NCBI RefSeq assembly: GCF_900091725.1
Contig: NZ_FMBW01000091.1
Span: 161,429-225,428, forward strand
Reading direction: 5' to 3'
DNA length: 64,000 nt
From: Streptomyces sp. DvalAA-43
GTDB lineage: Bacteria; Actinomycetota; Actinomycetes; Streptomycetales; Streptomycetaceae
Part shown: piece by piece, positions 16,997 to 24,898 of the stretch
Position numbering within the stretch: the stretch's first letter is position 1
How the letters are laid out: every line of letters starts with the position of its first letter
Translations under genes and position numbers: made by a program
The notes under the pieces: model-generated
Told to the model about the DNA's origin: nothing
Databases searched by the model: none
The model's input: the letters and a program-made list of their open reading frames with translations, nothing else

Positions 16997-17947
16997 ATGG
17001 ATCACAGCGGGCACGGCATGGACATGGACCTGCCGCCGTTCACGCTGGGACGTGGGCTCCAATTCTCCGCGGACCCGTTCTTCCTCATCGGCTGCGTCCT
17101 CGCCATCGGCCTGTACACGTACGCCGTGCTGCGGCTGCGCAGACGCGGGGACAGCTGGCCGGCCGGCCGGATCGTGTTCTTCGTCGTCGGTGTGCTGAGC
17201 ATCGCCCTGGTGATGTGCACCAAGCTCAACGACTACGGCATGGTCATGTTCAGTGTGCACATGGTGCAGCACATGGTGATCAGCATGCTGTCGCCGATCC
17301 TGCTGCTGCTGGGTGCTCCGGTGACCCTGACGCTGCGCGCGCTGCCGGTCGCGGGCCGTGGCCGCACCGGCCCGCGTGAGCTGCTGCTCAAGCTGCTGCA
17401 CAGCCGGTACATGAAGGTCATCACGCATCCGGTCTTCACGATCCCGCTCTTCATCGCCAGCCTGTACGGCCTGTACTTCACCCCGCTCTTCGATTTCCTG
17501 ATGGGCTCGAAGACCGGTCACATCGCGATGATGGTGCACTTCCTCGCGGTCGGCCTGGTGTTCTTCTGGCCGATCATGGGCGTCGACCCGGGGCCGCACC
17601 GGCCCGGCTATGTGATGCGGATGCTGGAGCTGTTCGCCGGGATGCCGTTCCACGCGTTCTTCGGCATCGCGCTGATGATGGCGACGACGCCGATGGTGGG
17701 GACGTACCAGCATCCGCCGGCCTCGCTGGGCATCGACGCGCTGAGCGACCAGGGCTGGGCGGGCGGGATCGCCTGGGCCTTCAGCGAGATCCCGTCGGTG
17801 CTGGTGCTGATCGCGCTGGTCTTCCAGTGGTACCGCTCCGAGCAGCGGACGGCGAAGCGCTCCGACCGCGCGGCCGACCGCGACGGTGACCAGGAGTTGC
17901 AGGCGTACAACGCCTATCTCGCCTCATTGCAGGCGCGCGGGCGGTAG
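16997..17947 (+). CDS. CtaG-like cytochrome c oxidase assembly membrane protein
   Basis: A 316-residue multi-pass membrane protein of the caa3-type CtaG family. It begins with a His/Met-rich stretch, MDHSGHGMDMDLPPF, which could bind copper. Seven or so helices follow, with conserved FSVHMVQHMVISMLSPILLL and a later PFHAFFGIALMMATTPMV. Members help copper insertion or assembly of cytochrome oxidase. The C-terminus is hydrophilic and charged. The ribosome site is AGGAG, 9 bases upstream. Confidence 0.88.
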   Translation: MDHSGHGMDMDLPPFTLGRGLQFSADPFFLIGCVLAIGLYTYAVLRLRRRGDSWPAGRIVFFVVGVLSIALVMCTKLNDYGMVMFSVHMVQHMVISMLSPILLLLGAPVTLTLRALPVAGRGRTGPRELLLKLLHSRYMKVITHPVFTIPLFIASLYGLYFTPLFDFLMGSKTGHIAMMVHFLAVGLVFFWPIMGVDPGPHRPGYVMRMLELFAGMPFHAFFGIALMMATTPMVGTYQHPPASLGIDALSDQGWAGGIAWAFSEIPSVLVLIALVFQWYRSEQRTAKRSDRAADRDGDQELQAYNAYLASLQARGR

Positions 17948-18013
17948 CGGTGGAGCCGCCTCAGGGGTGACGATGGCATCCACGGCCGCACGGCCGGCGA
18001 GGAGGGTGCGGGC

Positions 18014-18172
18014 ATGTCCGGATCCACGAAGGCCATGGGAGTGCTCACGCTGACGGCCCTGGTCGTGGTCACCGCGTACACGGTGGCGCTGGGGAGCAGC
18101 GGCTGGCTCTGGTTCGGCTGGGTGGTGCTCGGCCTGATCACCCTGGGGATGGCGGCGACGCGCCAGTCCTGA
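18014..18172 (+). CDS. Small membrane protein (52 residues)
   Basis: A short ORF with an ATG at 18014 and GGAGGGTGCGGGC upstream. The product begins MSGSTKAMGVLTLTALVVV and has two hydrophobic helices split by GSSGWLWFGW. Codon third positions are almost all G or C, as in real genes here. It follows the CtaG-like gene by 66 bases on the same strand and is probably in its operon, before the terminator at 18222. Function unknown; a role with the membrane neighbour is only inferred from position. Confidence 0.7.
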   Translation: MSGSTKAMGVLTLTALVVVTAYTVALGSSGWLWFGWVVLGLITLGMAATRQS

Positions 18173-18221
18173 GCCACGGCCCTCGCCACCCCCTTACCGG
18201 CCGGGAACCAGAACGCGTTCC

Positions 18222-18255
18222 GACGCCCCCTCCATCCGTCGATGGAGGGGGCGTC
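18222..18255 (+). terminator. Terminator after the CtaG-like operon
   Basis: A perfect 15-base stem, GACGCCCCCTCCATC with GATGGAGGGGGCGTC, around CGTC. It separates the small membrane protein gene from the cellulase promoter. Confidence 0.85.
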
Positions 18256-18279
18256 CGCCGTCCCGCACCGATTCAACTC

Positions 18280-18321
18280 TTGACAGGTGCGCGTCACTGC
18301 GTCACCTTGGGAGCGCTCCCA
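18280..18321 (+). promoter_or_regulatory. Cellulase promoter with a perfect CebR operator
   Basis: TTGACA lies at 18280-18285. The perfect palindrome TGGGAGCGCTCCCA at 18308-18321 is the known operator of CebR, the LacI-family repressor of cellulose use that is released by cello-oligosaccharides. Its position just after the expected -10 region would block initiation. The gene it precedes is a GH6 cellulase, which agrees. The stretch from 18322 to 18592 holds no gene I can support and would be a leader of roughly 270 bases. Confidence 0.85.
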
Positions 18322-18592
18322 CAGTCAAGAGTCGCACACAGGGACGGTCGTGCGTCCGGCTGCGGGAGCGTTCCTGAAGGCCGGGTTCCGTCGTCCGCGG
18401 GACCCGTTCCGCACCGTGCGCACTCCGCTCCTCGCCCGGCACCTCTCCCCCACCACGCCACACCGATGGTCACCCCCCGCACCGGGGGCGCGGTGTGGGG
18501 CAGCGCACCCCGAGCCGCTGCCCCGGTCACGACACATCCCCGAGGCCCGTGGACCGACCACCCACGGGCACCCGAGAAAACTTGGAGCCGCA

Positions 18593-19963
18593 ATGAGAAG
18601 GACAGGCACCACTTCGCGCGGAACACGCCGAAGGCTCGCCGCGCTCTCCGCCCTCGCGCTGGGCGCGGCGCTGACGGTCGCCCTTCCCGCACCGGCGTCG
18701 GCGGCCGGCCGGGTCGACAACCCCTACGCGGGCGCCACCCCCTATGTGAACCCCGACTGGTCCGCCAGGGCCGCCGCCGAACCGGGCGGCGGAGCCATCG
18801 CCGACGAACCCTCGTTCGTCTGGATGGACCGCATCGCCGCCATCGCGGGCACGGCGGGCGCACGGGGGCTGCGCGCGCATCTCGACACGGCACTGGCACA
18901 GGGCGCCGACCTGTTCCAGGTGGTCGTCTACGACCTGCCGGGCCGGGACTGCGCCGCGCTGGCCTCCAACGGCGAGCTCGGAGCCACCGAGATCGACCGG
19001 TACAAGAACGAGTACATCGACCCCATCGCCGACATCCTCGCCGACCCGGCCTACGCCGGACTGCGCATCGTCACCCTCATCGAGCCGGACTCGCTGCCGA
19101 ACCTGGTGACCAACGCCGGCGGCTCGGACGGCTCCACCGAGGCCTGCGCGACCATGAAGGCGAACGGAAACTACGAGAAGGGCGTCGGCTACGCCCTGCA
19201 CACCCTGGGGGCGATCCCCAACGTCTACAACTACGTCGATGCCGCCCACCACGGCTGGCTCGGCTGGGACTCCAATTTCGTACCGGCGGCGCAGGAGTTC
19301 AAGAAGGCCGCCACCACGGAAGGGGCGGCGGTCTCCGACGTCCACGGATTCATCGTCAACACGGCCAACTACTCGGCCCTGAAGGAGCCCTACGTCAAGA
19401 TCACCGACACGGTGAACGGAACGACGGTACGCCAGTCCAAGTGGGTGGACTGGAACTACTACGTCGATGAGTTGTCGTTCGCCCAGGCACTGCGCACCGA
19501 GCTGGTGAACCAGGGCTTCGCCTCGGACATCGGCATGCTGATCGACACCGCGCGCAACGGCTGGGGCGGCTCCGCCCGGCCCACCGCCGCGGGGCCGCTG
19601 ACCGGTGTGGACGCCTATGTCGACGGCGGCCGGGTGGACCGGCGCATCCATGCCGGCAACTGGTGCAACCAGAGCGGCGCGGGGATCGGCGAACGGCCGG
19701 CCGCCGCCCCCGAGCCGGGCATCGACGCCTATGTCTGGGCGAAGCCGCCGGGCGAGTCGGACGGCAACAGCCAGCCCGTCGACAACGACGAGGGCAAGGG
19801 CTTCGACCGGATGTGCGATCCGACGTACACCGGGAACGGCCGCAACGGCCACAACCCGTCCGGAGCCCTGCCGGGTGCCCCGCTCGCGGGCCACTGGTTC
19901 TCGGCGCAGTTCCAGGAGCTGGTGCGCAATGCCTACCCGCCGCTGAACGGCGGGAGCGCCTGA
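18593..19963 (+). CDS. Secreted GH6 cellulase (cellobiohydrolase type)
   Basis: A 456-residue exported glycoside hydrolase family 6 enzyme that cuts beta-1,4-glucan by inversion. Residues 1-38 are a signal peptide with Arg-rich n-region (RGTRRRLAALSA) and an ASAAG cleavage region. The catalytic domain has VVYDLPGRDCAALASNGE with Asp119 and the acid Asp166 in TLIEPDSLPNLVTN, then AHHGWLGWDSN and NWCNQSGAGIGERP, as in cellobiohydrolases. There is no carbohydrate-binding module or linker, unlike many Streptomyces GH6 enzymes. The ATG at 18593 has GGAG 9 bases upstream. Expected to be induced on cellulose through CebR. Confidence 0.93.
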   Translation: MRRTGTTSRGTRRRLAALSALALGAALTVALPAPASAAGRVDNPYAGATPYVNPDWSARAAAEPGGGAIADEPSFVWMDRIAAIAGTAGARGLRAHLDTALAQGADLFQVVVYDLPGRDCAALASNGELGATEIDRYKNEYIDPIADILADPAYAGLRIVTLIEPDSLPNLVTNAGGSDGSTEACATMKANGNYEKGVGYALHTLGAIPNVYNYVDAAHHGWLGWDSNFVPAAQEFKKAATTEGAAVSDVHGFIVNTANYSALKEPYVKITDTVNGTTVRQSKWVDWNYYVDELSFAQALRTELVNQGFASDIGMLIDTARNGWGGSARPTAAGPLTGVDAYVDGGRVDRRIHAGNWCNQSGAGIGERPAAAPEPGIDAYVWAKPPGESDGNSQPVDNDEGKGFDRMCDPTYTGNGRNGHNPSGALPGAPLAGHWFSAQFQELVRNAYPPLNGGSA

Positions 19964-20014
19964 CCCCGGCACAGCCCTCTCCGGGCAGGTGGTGACGCCC
20001 GCCCGGACACGGAT

Positions 20015-20044
20015 CGCCCCCTGTCGCTCCGGCGGCAGGGGGCG
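20015..20044. terminator. Hairpin between convergent cellulase and phosphatase genes
   Basis: CGCCCCCTGTCGC pairs with GCGGCAGGGGGCG (one G-U pair) around TCCG. It ends 11 bases before the phosphatase stop and can serve both strands. Confidence 0.8.
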
Positions 20045-20055
20045 GTCGCGTTCCC

Positions 20056-21660
20056 TCAGGCCTGCTGGAGTCCCGGGTGGCCGGCCTCGGTCACGTAGGA
20101 GGTCCGGGTCGAGACGGGCGCGCCGGGGGTGGTGACGTACGGGAGCACCCGGAAGTCGGCTCGGCACTGCTCCCGGGTCAGTGAGCAGCGTACGTAGCCA
20201 CGCTGGAAATTGGTGAACTTGATGTGGTCGTTGGCGGCGAGCAGCTTGGCGCCGGAGGGGTCCAGATCCGTCCCGTCCTTGGTGGTGGAGATGGACGAGC
20301 CGACGAATTCGACGCCGAGCGTGGGCGACCCCGGGTCGTCGAAGTCCTGCTTGAGGTTGGCGGCGAGGTGGCGGTGCATGTCGCCGGTGAGGACGACGGG
20401 GTTGCTCACGCTGCGGTCGGTGAGCTGCTTGAACAGCCGTCGGCGGGCGTCCACGTAGCCGTCCCAGAAGTCCATCACAAAGGCCTGGCCGGGGCCGGGG
20501 TCGGTGTCGACCTGGGTCACGGGGATCTGCTGGGAGATCATGTTCCACGTCGTGTCGGAACGTCCGAGGCCGTTGTACAGCCACTGCTCCTGTTCGGGTC
20601 CGAGGATGGTACGGCCGGGCGTCAGCCGTTCGTCGCAGCCGCTCCTGGTACCGTCGCCGCAGGGCTGGTCGTCGCGGAAGAGGCGGGTGTCGAGGATGTG
20701 GAAGGTGGCCATCCGCCCGTAGCGCAGTCGGCGGTACATCCGGGCCTCGAAGCCGTTGGGCTTGTTCGGCAGCCGCAGCGGCAGGTGTTCGTAGTACGCC
20801 TGGAAGGCGGCCGCGGCGCGTTCGCGGAAGACCGCCGGGTCCTGGTCGGGTTCGTTGTCCGCCTTGGACTTGTCGCCCGCCCAGTTGTCCTCGACCTCGT
20901 GGTCGTCCCAGACCAGGGCGAACGGGTGGGCCTGGTGGGCGGCGATCAGGTCGGGGTCGAAGCGGTGGAGGGCGTGGCGGTTGCGGTACTGGACGAGGTT
21001 CATCGGCTCGGGCCGCAGTTCGGCCGCGACGGGGACGTTGCGTACGCCGCCCATGGCGTCGATGGCGTTCTCGTAGATGTAGTCGCCGAGGTGCAGGACC
21101 AGGTCGACGTCCTCCTCCGCGAGGTGCCGGTAGGCGGTGTAGAAACCCTCGAACCACGCCTGGCAGGAGACGAAGGCGAAGTCGAGCTCCTTGGGCCGGC
21201 TGGTCGGCGGGGGTGCGGTGCGGGTACGACCGACGGGGCTGAGCACGCCGCCGGCCCGGAAGCGGTAGTAGTAGTGCCGGTCGGGCTGGAGTCCGGAGAC
21301 CTCGACATGGACGGAGTGGGCGAGTTCGGGCACCGCGCGGGCCTGTCCCCGGCGTACGACGGAGCGGAAGCGGTCGTCGCGGGCCACCTCCCACTGCACG
21401 TCGACGGCGGACGGCGGCATGCCTCCGGTTCCGTCGGGCGCGAGGGGCTGGGGGGCCAGTCGGGTCCACAGCACGACCCCGTCCGGCCACGGGTCGCCGG
21501 AGGCCACCCCCAGGGTGAACGGGTTCTCGTGGAAGAGTGTGTCGCCCCAGGCCCTGCCCGCCGACAGACCGGCCGCGGCCAGGGCGATGCCGACCGTTCC
21601 GCCGAGCATCGACCGTCTTCCGAACACTCCAGTACCACCTGACCCACTGTTCATTTGCAT
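20056..21660 (-). CDS. phoD: Tat-exported PhoD-type alkaline phosphatase
   Basis: A 534-residue secreted metallophosphatase/phosphodiesterase of the PhoD family. The Tat signal is FGRRSMLGGTVGIALAAAGL followed by SAGRAWG. A fibronectin-like N-terminal PhoD domain comes first, then the metal centre motifs VSCQAWFEG, HLGDYIYE, VWDDHEVEDNW and TGDMHRHLA, which fit the Fe-Ca enzyme. It releases phosphate from organic esters outside the cell. I start it at the ATG at 21660, behind GAAGGGACGAG; an ATG two codons later is possible. A weak PHO-box-like repeat lies upstream. Confidence 0.9.
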   Translation of the reverse strand: MQMNSGSGGTGVFGRRSMLGGTVGIALAAAGLSAGRAWGDTLFHENPFTLGVASGDPWPDGVVLWTRLAPQPLAPDGTGGMPPSAVDVQWEVARDDRFRSVVRRGQARAVPELAHSVHVEVSGLQPDRHYYYRFRAGGVLSPVGRTRTAPPPTSRPKELDFAFVSCQAWFEGFYTAYRHLAEEDVDLVLHLGDYIYENAIDAMGGVRNVPVAAELRPEPMNLVQYRNRHALHRFDPDLIAAHQAHPFALVWDDHEVEDNWAGDKSKADNEPDQDPAVFRERAAAAFQAYYEHLPLRLPNKPNGFEARMYRRLRYGRMATFHILDTRLFRDDQPCGDGTRSGCDERLTPGRTILGPEQEQWLYNGLGRSDTTWNMISQQIPVTQVDTDPGPGQAFVMDFWDGYVDARRRLFKQLTDRSVSNPVVLTGDMHRHLAANLKQDFDDPGSPTLGVEFVGSSISTTKDGTDLDPSGAKLLAANDHIKFTNFQRGYVRCSLTREQCRADFRVLPYVTTPGAPVSTRTSYVTEAGHPGLQQA

Positions 21661-21715
21661 GAAACTCGTCCCTTCGTCGAACGGAATTCCGTCCGGTACG
21701 AGGTGGGATCGGCGC

Positions 21716-21760
21716 GTGATTTCACGCCCGTCCATGTGGTAATCACAGCGTGAATATCAC
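21716..21760. promoter_or_regulatory. Cluster of three TCAC/GTGA inverted repeats, possible PHO box
   Basis: Upstream of phoD are three related short inverted repeats: GTGATTTCAC (21716-21725), GTGGTAATCAC (21736-21746) and GTGAATATCAC (21750-21760). On the minus strand, ATTCACG and GATTACC (21738-21755) stand 11 bases apart and each match 5 of 7 bases of the PhoP direct-repeat unit GTTCACC. Either a weak PhoP site or another repressor's operators would fit. Confidence 0.4.
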
Positions 21761-21875
21761 AAGGGAATCATGCGCCACAAGACTAGCCACGCATGGTCAT
21801 TTTGCCGTTCACAGGTGGTTAGTTGGGGATACACCAACCATTTTCGCCATGGTCGACGACAGACCGGCACCACCC

Positions 21876-21904
21876 TTGACACCCCTCGGAGCTGCTCATA
21901 GTCT
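21876..21904 (+). promoter_or_regulatory. Strong vegetative promoter of the rhamnosidase operon
   Basis: A perfect TTGACA (21876-21881), a 17-base spacer and TAGTCT (21899-21904) make a near-consensus principal-sigma promoter. It lies 64 bases before the GTG start of the GH78 gene. Confidence 0.8.
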
Positions 21905-21918
21905 CCACGCCACAGAAT

Positions 21919-21926
21919 TAACGTTA
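21919..21926 (+). promoter_or_regulatory. LacI-type operator candidate at the rhamnosidase operon start
   Basis: The palindrome TAACGTTA, centred on CG, lies about 8 bases after the likely transcription start. LacI-family repressors of sugar operons favour palindromes with a central CG. No regulator gene is in the island, so the repressor would act from elsewhere. Confidence 0.45.
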
Positions 21927-21967
21927 GATTTCACATCGGGAAATTCGGTACGACGGAAGGACGTGCT

Positions 21968-24898
21968 GTGTCCGGTTCCCCGGCAGCGGGTGTACCCGCC
22001 CGCCATCCCGCCGAGGGCCGGACGGCGGGCCGTCCTGGCGTCCGGACTCTGCGGCCGTACGCGCTGCGCTGCGAGCACCGCATCACCCCGCTGGGCATCG
22101 ACCAACCCGCGCCCCGGCTGTCCTGGCGTCTGGCCTCCGACCTCCGGGGTGACGACCCGGTGGCGTACCGGGTCCGTGTCACCGAGGACGCCGGGGACCT
22201 GGAGGACGGCGGCCGGCTTCTCTGGGACACCGGCCGGGTCGCCGATCCCGGCGCCACGGCCGTCGACTACGCGGGCCCGGCGCTCCCCGGCCGTACCCGT
22301 TTCCACTGGCGGGTCTCGGTGTGGCCGGCCGGATCGGATGCGCCGTCCGAGGCCGACTCGTGGTTCGAGACCGGTTTCACCCGGGCGGACGAGTGGTGTG
22401 CCGCGTGGATCGCCCAGGGCCCGTGTCCGGTCGACGTCATGGACGCCCCCACCGAGGGCGAGTTCGCGCTCGACGACCACGGGCTCGCCCCGTGCCCCCT
22501 GTTGCGCCACTCCTTCACCGCGCCCGCCGGTGCCCGGGGCCGCGTCCATGTCAGCGCGCACGGTCTGTACGAGCTGCGGCTCAACGGCGAACGGGTCGGT
22601 GACGCCGAGCTGGCCCCCGGCTGGACCGACTACCGCCACCGCGTCCAGTACCAGACGTACGACGTCACCGCCCTGCTGCGGGAGGGCGAGAACGTCCTCG
22701 CGGCCACCGTCGCCGACGGCTGGTGGAGCGGCTTCGTGGGCTTCGAGCCGCGCCGGTCCGGGGCGCACTACGGTTCGTCCCCCCAGTTCCTGGCCGAACT
22801 CCACCTGACCGGGCCGGACGGCCGGGCCTCCGTCGTCGCCACCGACGGGACCTGGCGCACCGGCACGGGCGCGATCCGCCACGCCGATCTGCTGAAGGGC
22901 GAATGCCACGATCTGCGGCGTGCCGCCGACGGCTGGGAGCTGCCCGGTTTCGACGACTCCGGCTGGCCCCGGGCGCTGGTCGCGGGGGCCGATCACCACC
23001 TGCTGGTGGCATCCGTCGACGAGCCCGTCCGGGCGATGGCCGAGCTGCGGCCGTACTCGGTCGAACGTGTCCTGCCCGGCACCCATGTCGTCGACTTCGG
23101 CCAGAACCTCGCCGGGCGGATCAGGCTGAAGGTCCGTCATCTCGCCGCCGGGGCCCGGGTGGTGATCCGGCACGCCGAGGTGCTGGACGGGTCGGGGCGG
23201 CTGTACACGGCCAATCTGCGCACCGCGGCCGCGACCGACGTGCTCATCGGGGACGGCCGCGAGCACATCGTCTTCGAGCCGCGCTTCACGTATCACGGGT
23301 TCCGGTACGCGGAGATCAGCGGTGTGCCCGAGCTGGCCGAGTCGGATGTCGTCGCCGTGGCGCTGCACAGCGACACCCCGTGGGCCGGGGAGTTCGACTG
23401 CTCGGACGCCGAGCTGAGGCGGCTGCACGACTGTGTGGCATGGGGGCAGCGCTCGAACTTCGTCAGCGTGCCCACCGACTGTCCGCAGCGCGACGAGCGG
23501 CTCGGCTGGCTGGCCGACGCGCAGGTCTTCCTCCCGACGGCCGCGCTCAACGCGGACGTCGCCGCGTTCTTCACCAAGTGGCTGCGCGACATCGATGACG
23601 CCCGCACCCCCGACGGCGGGTTCACCAATGTCGCCCCGCGTCTCGTGGGCGTCGCCGACGAGGGCGCGCCCGGCTGGGCGGACGCGGGGGTGATCATTCC
23701 GTGGCATCTGTACCGCGTCTACGACGATCCCCGGTTCCTCGCCCGGTCCCTGGAGGCGATGTGCGCCTGGGTCGATCTGATCCACCGCCACAATCCGGAC
23801 CTGGTCTGGCGCCACCGGGTGGGCCCGCACTTCTCCGACTGGCTCGCTCCGGGCACCCCCACCCCCCGTGAGGTCGTCGCCACCGCGTACTTCGCGCACA
23901 GTGCCCGGCTCACCGCACGGGCCGCAGAGGTCCTGGGGCGGAAGGATGCCGGGGAGCGCTACCACCGGCTGGCGGACGACATCCGCCGTACGTTCGCCGA
24001 GCGCTTCGTCACCGCCGAGGAAGCCGACGCCGAGGTCGCGGACGGAGTCTCCGTGCGGGTCGCGGGCGACACGCAGACCGGGTATCTCCTCGCGCTCGCC
24101 TTCGAGCTGCTGCCCGACGCTCTCGTCGGTGCCGCCGCCCGCCGGCTCGCCGCGCTCGTCGAGTCGGCCGGTCCCGCGCTGCTGACCGGCTTCCTCGGGG
24201 TGGCGCTCGCCGCGCCCGTCCTCGATGCCCATGGCCGGGCCGATCTCGCCCATGCGCTGCTGCTCCGCGACGAGGTGCCGTCGTGGCGGTTTCCGCTGCG
24301 GCACGGCGCCACGACGATCTGGGAGCGCTGGGACGGGTGGACGCCCGACACCGGATTCCGGGCGCCGTCAATGAATTCCTTCAACCACTACGCGCTCGGC
24401 TCGGTCGGCGAGTGGCTGTACCGCGGTGTCGCCGGACTGGACCAGGCGCCGGACTCCACGGGCTACCGGAAGCTGCGGATCCGGCCGCGCCCCGGTGGCC
24501 TCCGCCACGCGAGCGCCCGCCACGAGTCGGTCCGCGGCACCGTCACGGTGACCTGGGAGCGGCACGACGGCCGGATCGCGCTGCGCGTCCTGGTGCCGCC
24601 CGGCGCCACCGCCGAGGTGTACCTGCCGACGACGGACCCCGGTTCGGTCCGTGAATCGGGGCTGGTGCCGAGCGCCGACGACCCCCACATCGTGTTCGTC
24701 TCGGCCGCCTTCGACCACGTGCTCTACCGCGTGTCCTCGGGCGCCTACCGCTTCACCGCGACCCATCCCCCGGTGGGCGGCCGTGCCGGGACGCCCGAGG
24801 CGGCCCGGCCGCGGCCGTCGCTCACCCCGAGCCGACGCACATCGGAACCGGCGGCGAAACCTTCGTTCGCCCGTTCGTACGAGGAGGACACACCATGA
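21968..24898 (+). CDS. Alpha-L-rhamnosidase, GH78
   Basis: A 976-residue glycoside hydrolase that removes terminal alpha-L-rhamnose. The modular layout is typical: N-terminal beta domains (RPYALRCEHRITPLGIDQPA, then FETGFT), the concanavalin-like domain with GLYELRLNGERVGDAELAPG, and the (alpha/alpha)6 barrel with CPQRDERLGWLADAQVFLPT holding the conserved acid cluster. A C-terminal beta domain follows GATTIWERWDGW. There is no signal peptide, so it should act on imported oligosaccharides. The GTG start has GGAAGGA 7 bases upstream. The importer gene overlaps its end (ATGA). Confidence 0.93.
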   Translation: MSGSPAAGVPARHPAEGRTAGRPGVRTLRPYALRCEHRITPLGIDQPAPRLSWRLASDLRGDDPVAYRVRVTEDAGDLEDGGRLLWDTGRVADPGATAVDYAGPALPGRTRFHWRVSVWPAGSDAPSEADSWFETGFTRADEWCAAWIAQGPCPVDVMDAPTEGEFALDDHGLAPCPLLRHSFTAPAGARGRVHVSAHGLYELRLNGERVGDAELAPGWTDYRHRVQYQTYDVTALLREGENVLAATVADGWWSGFVGFEPRRSGAHYGSSPQFLAELHLTGPDGRASVVATDGTWRTGTGAIRHADLLKGECHDLRRAADGWELPGFDDSGWPRALVAGADHHLLVASVDEPVRAMAELRPYSVERVLPGTHVVDFGQNLAGRIRLKVRHLAAGARVVIRHAEVLDGSGRLYTANLRTAAATDVLIGDGREHIVFEPRFTYHGFRYAEISGVPELAESDVVAVALHSDTPWAGEFDCSDAELRRLHDCVAWGQRSNFVSVPTDCPQRDERLGWLADAQVFLPTAALNADVAAFFTKWLRDIDDARTPDGGFTNVAPRLVGVADEGAPGWADAGVIIPWHLYRVYDDPRFLARSLEAMCAWVDLIHRHNPDLVWRHRVGPHFSDWLAPGTPTPREVVATAYFAHSARLTARAAEVLGRKDAGERYHRLADDIRRTFAERFVTAEEADAEVADGVSVRVAGDTQTGYLLALAFELLPDALVGAAARRLAALVESAGPALLTGFLGVALAAPVLDAHGRADLAHALLLRDEVPSWRFPLRHGATTIWERWDGWTPDTGFRAPSMNSFNHYALGSVGEWLYRGVAGLDQAPDSTGYRKLRIRPRPGGLRHASARHESVRGTVTVTWERHDGRIALRVLVPPGATAEVYLPTTDPGSVRESGLVPSADDPHIVFVSAAFDHVLYRVSSGAYRFTATHPPVGGRAGTPEAARPRPSLTPSRRTSEPAAKPSFARSYEEDTP

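Noticed and set aside
16997..17041. His/Met-rich start of the CtaG-like protein as a separate copper-chaperone gene
   Set aside because: It is continuous in frame with the membrane protein and forms its natural N-terminus.
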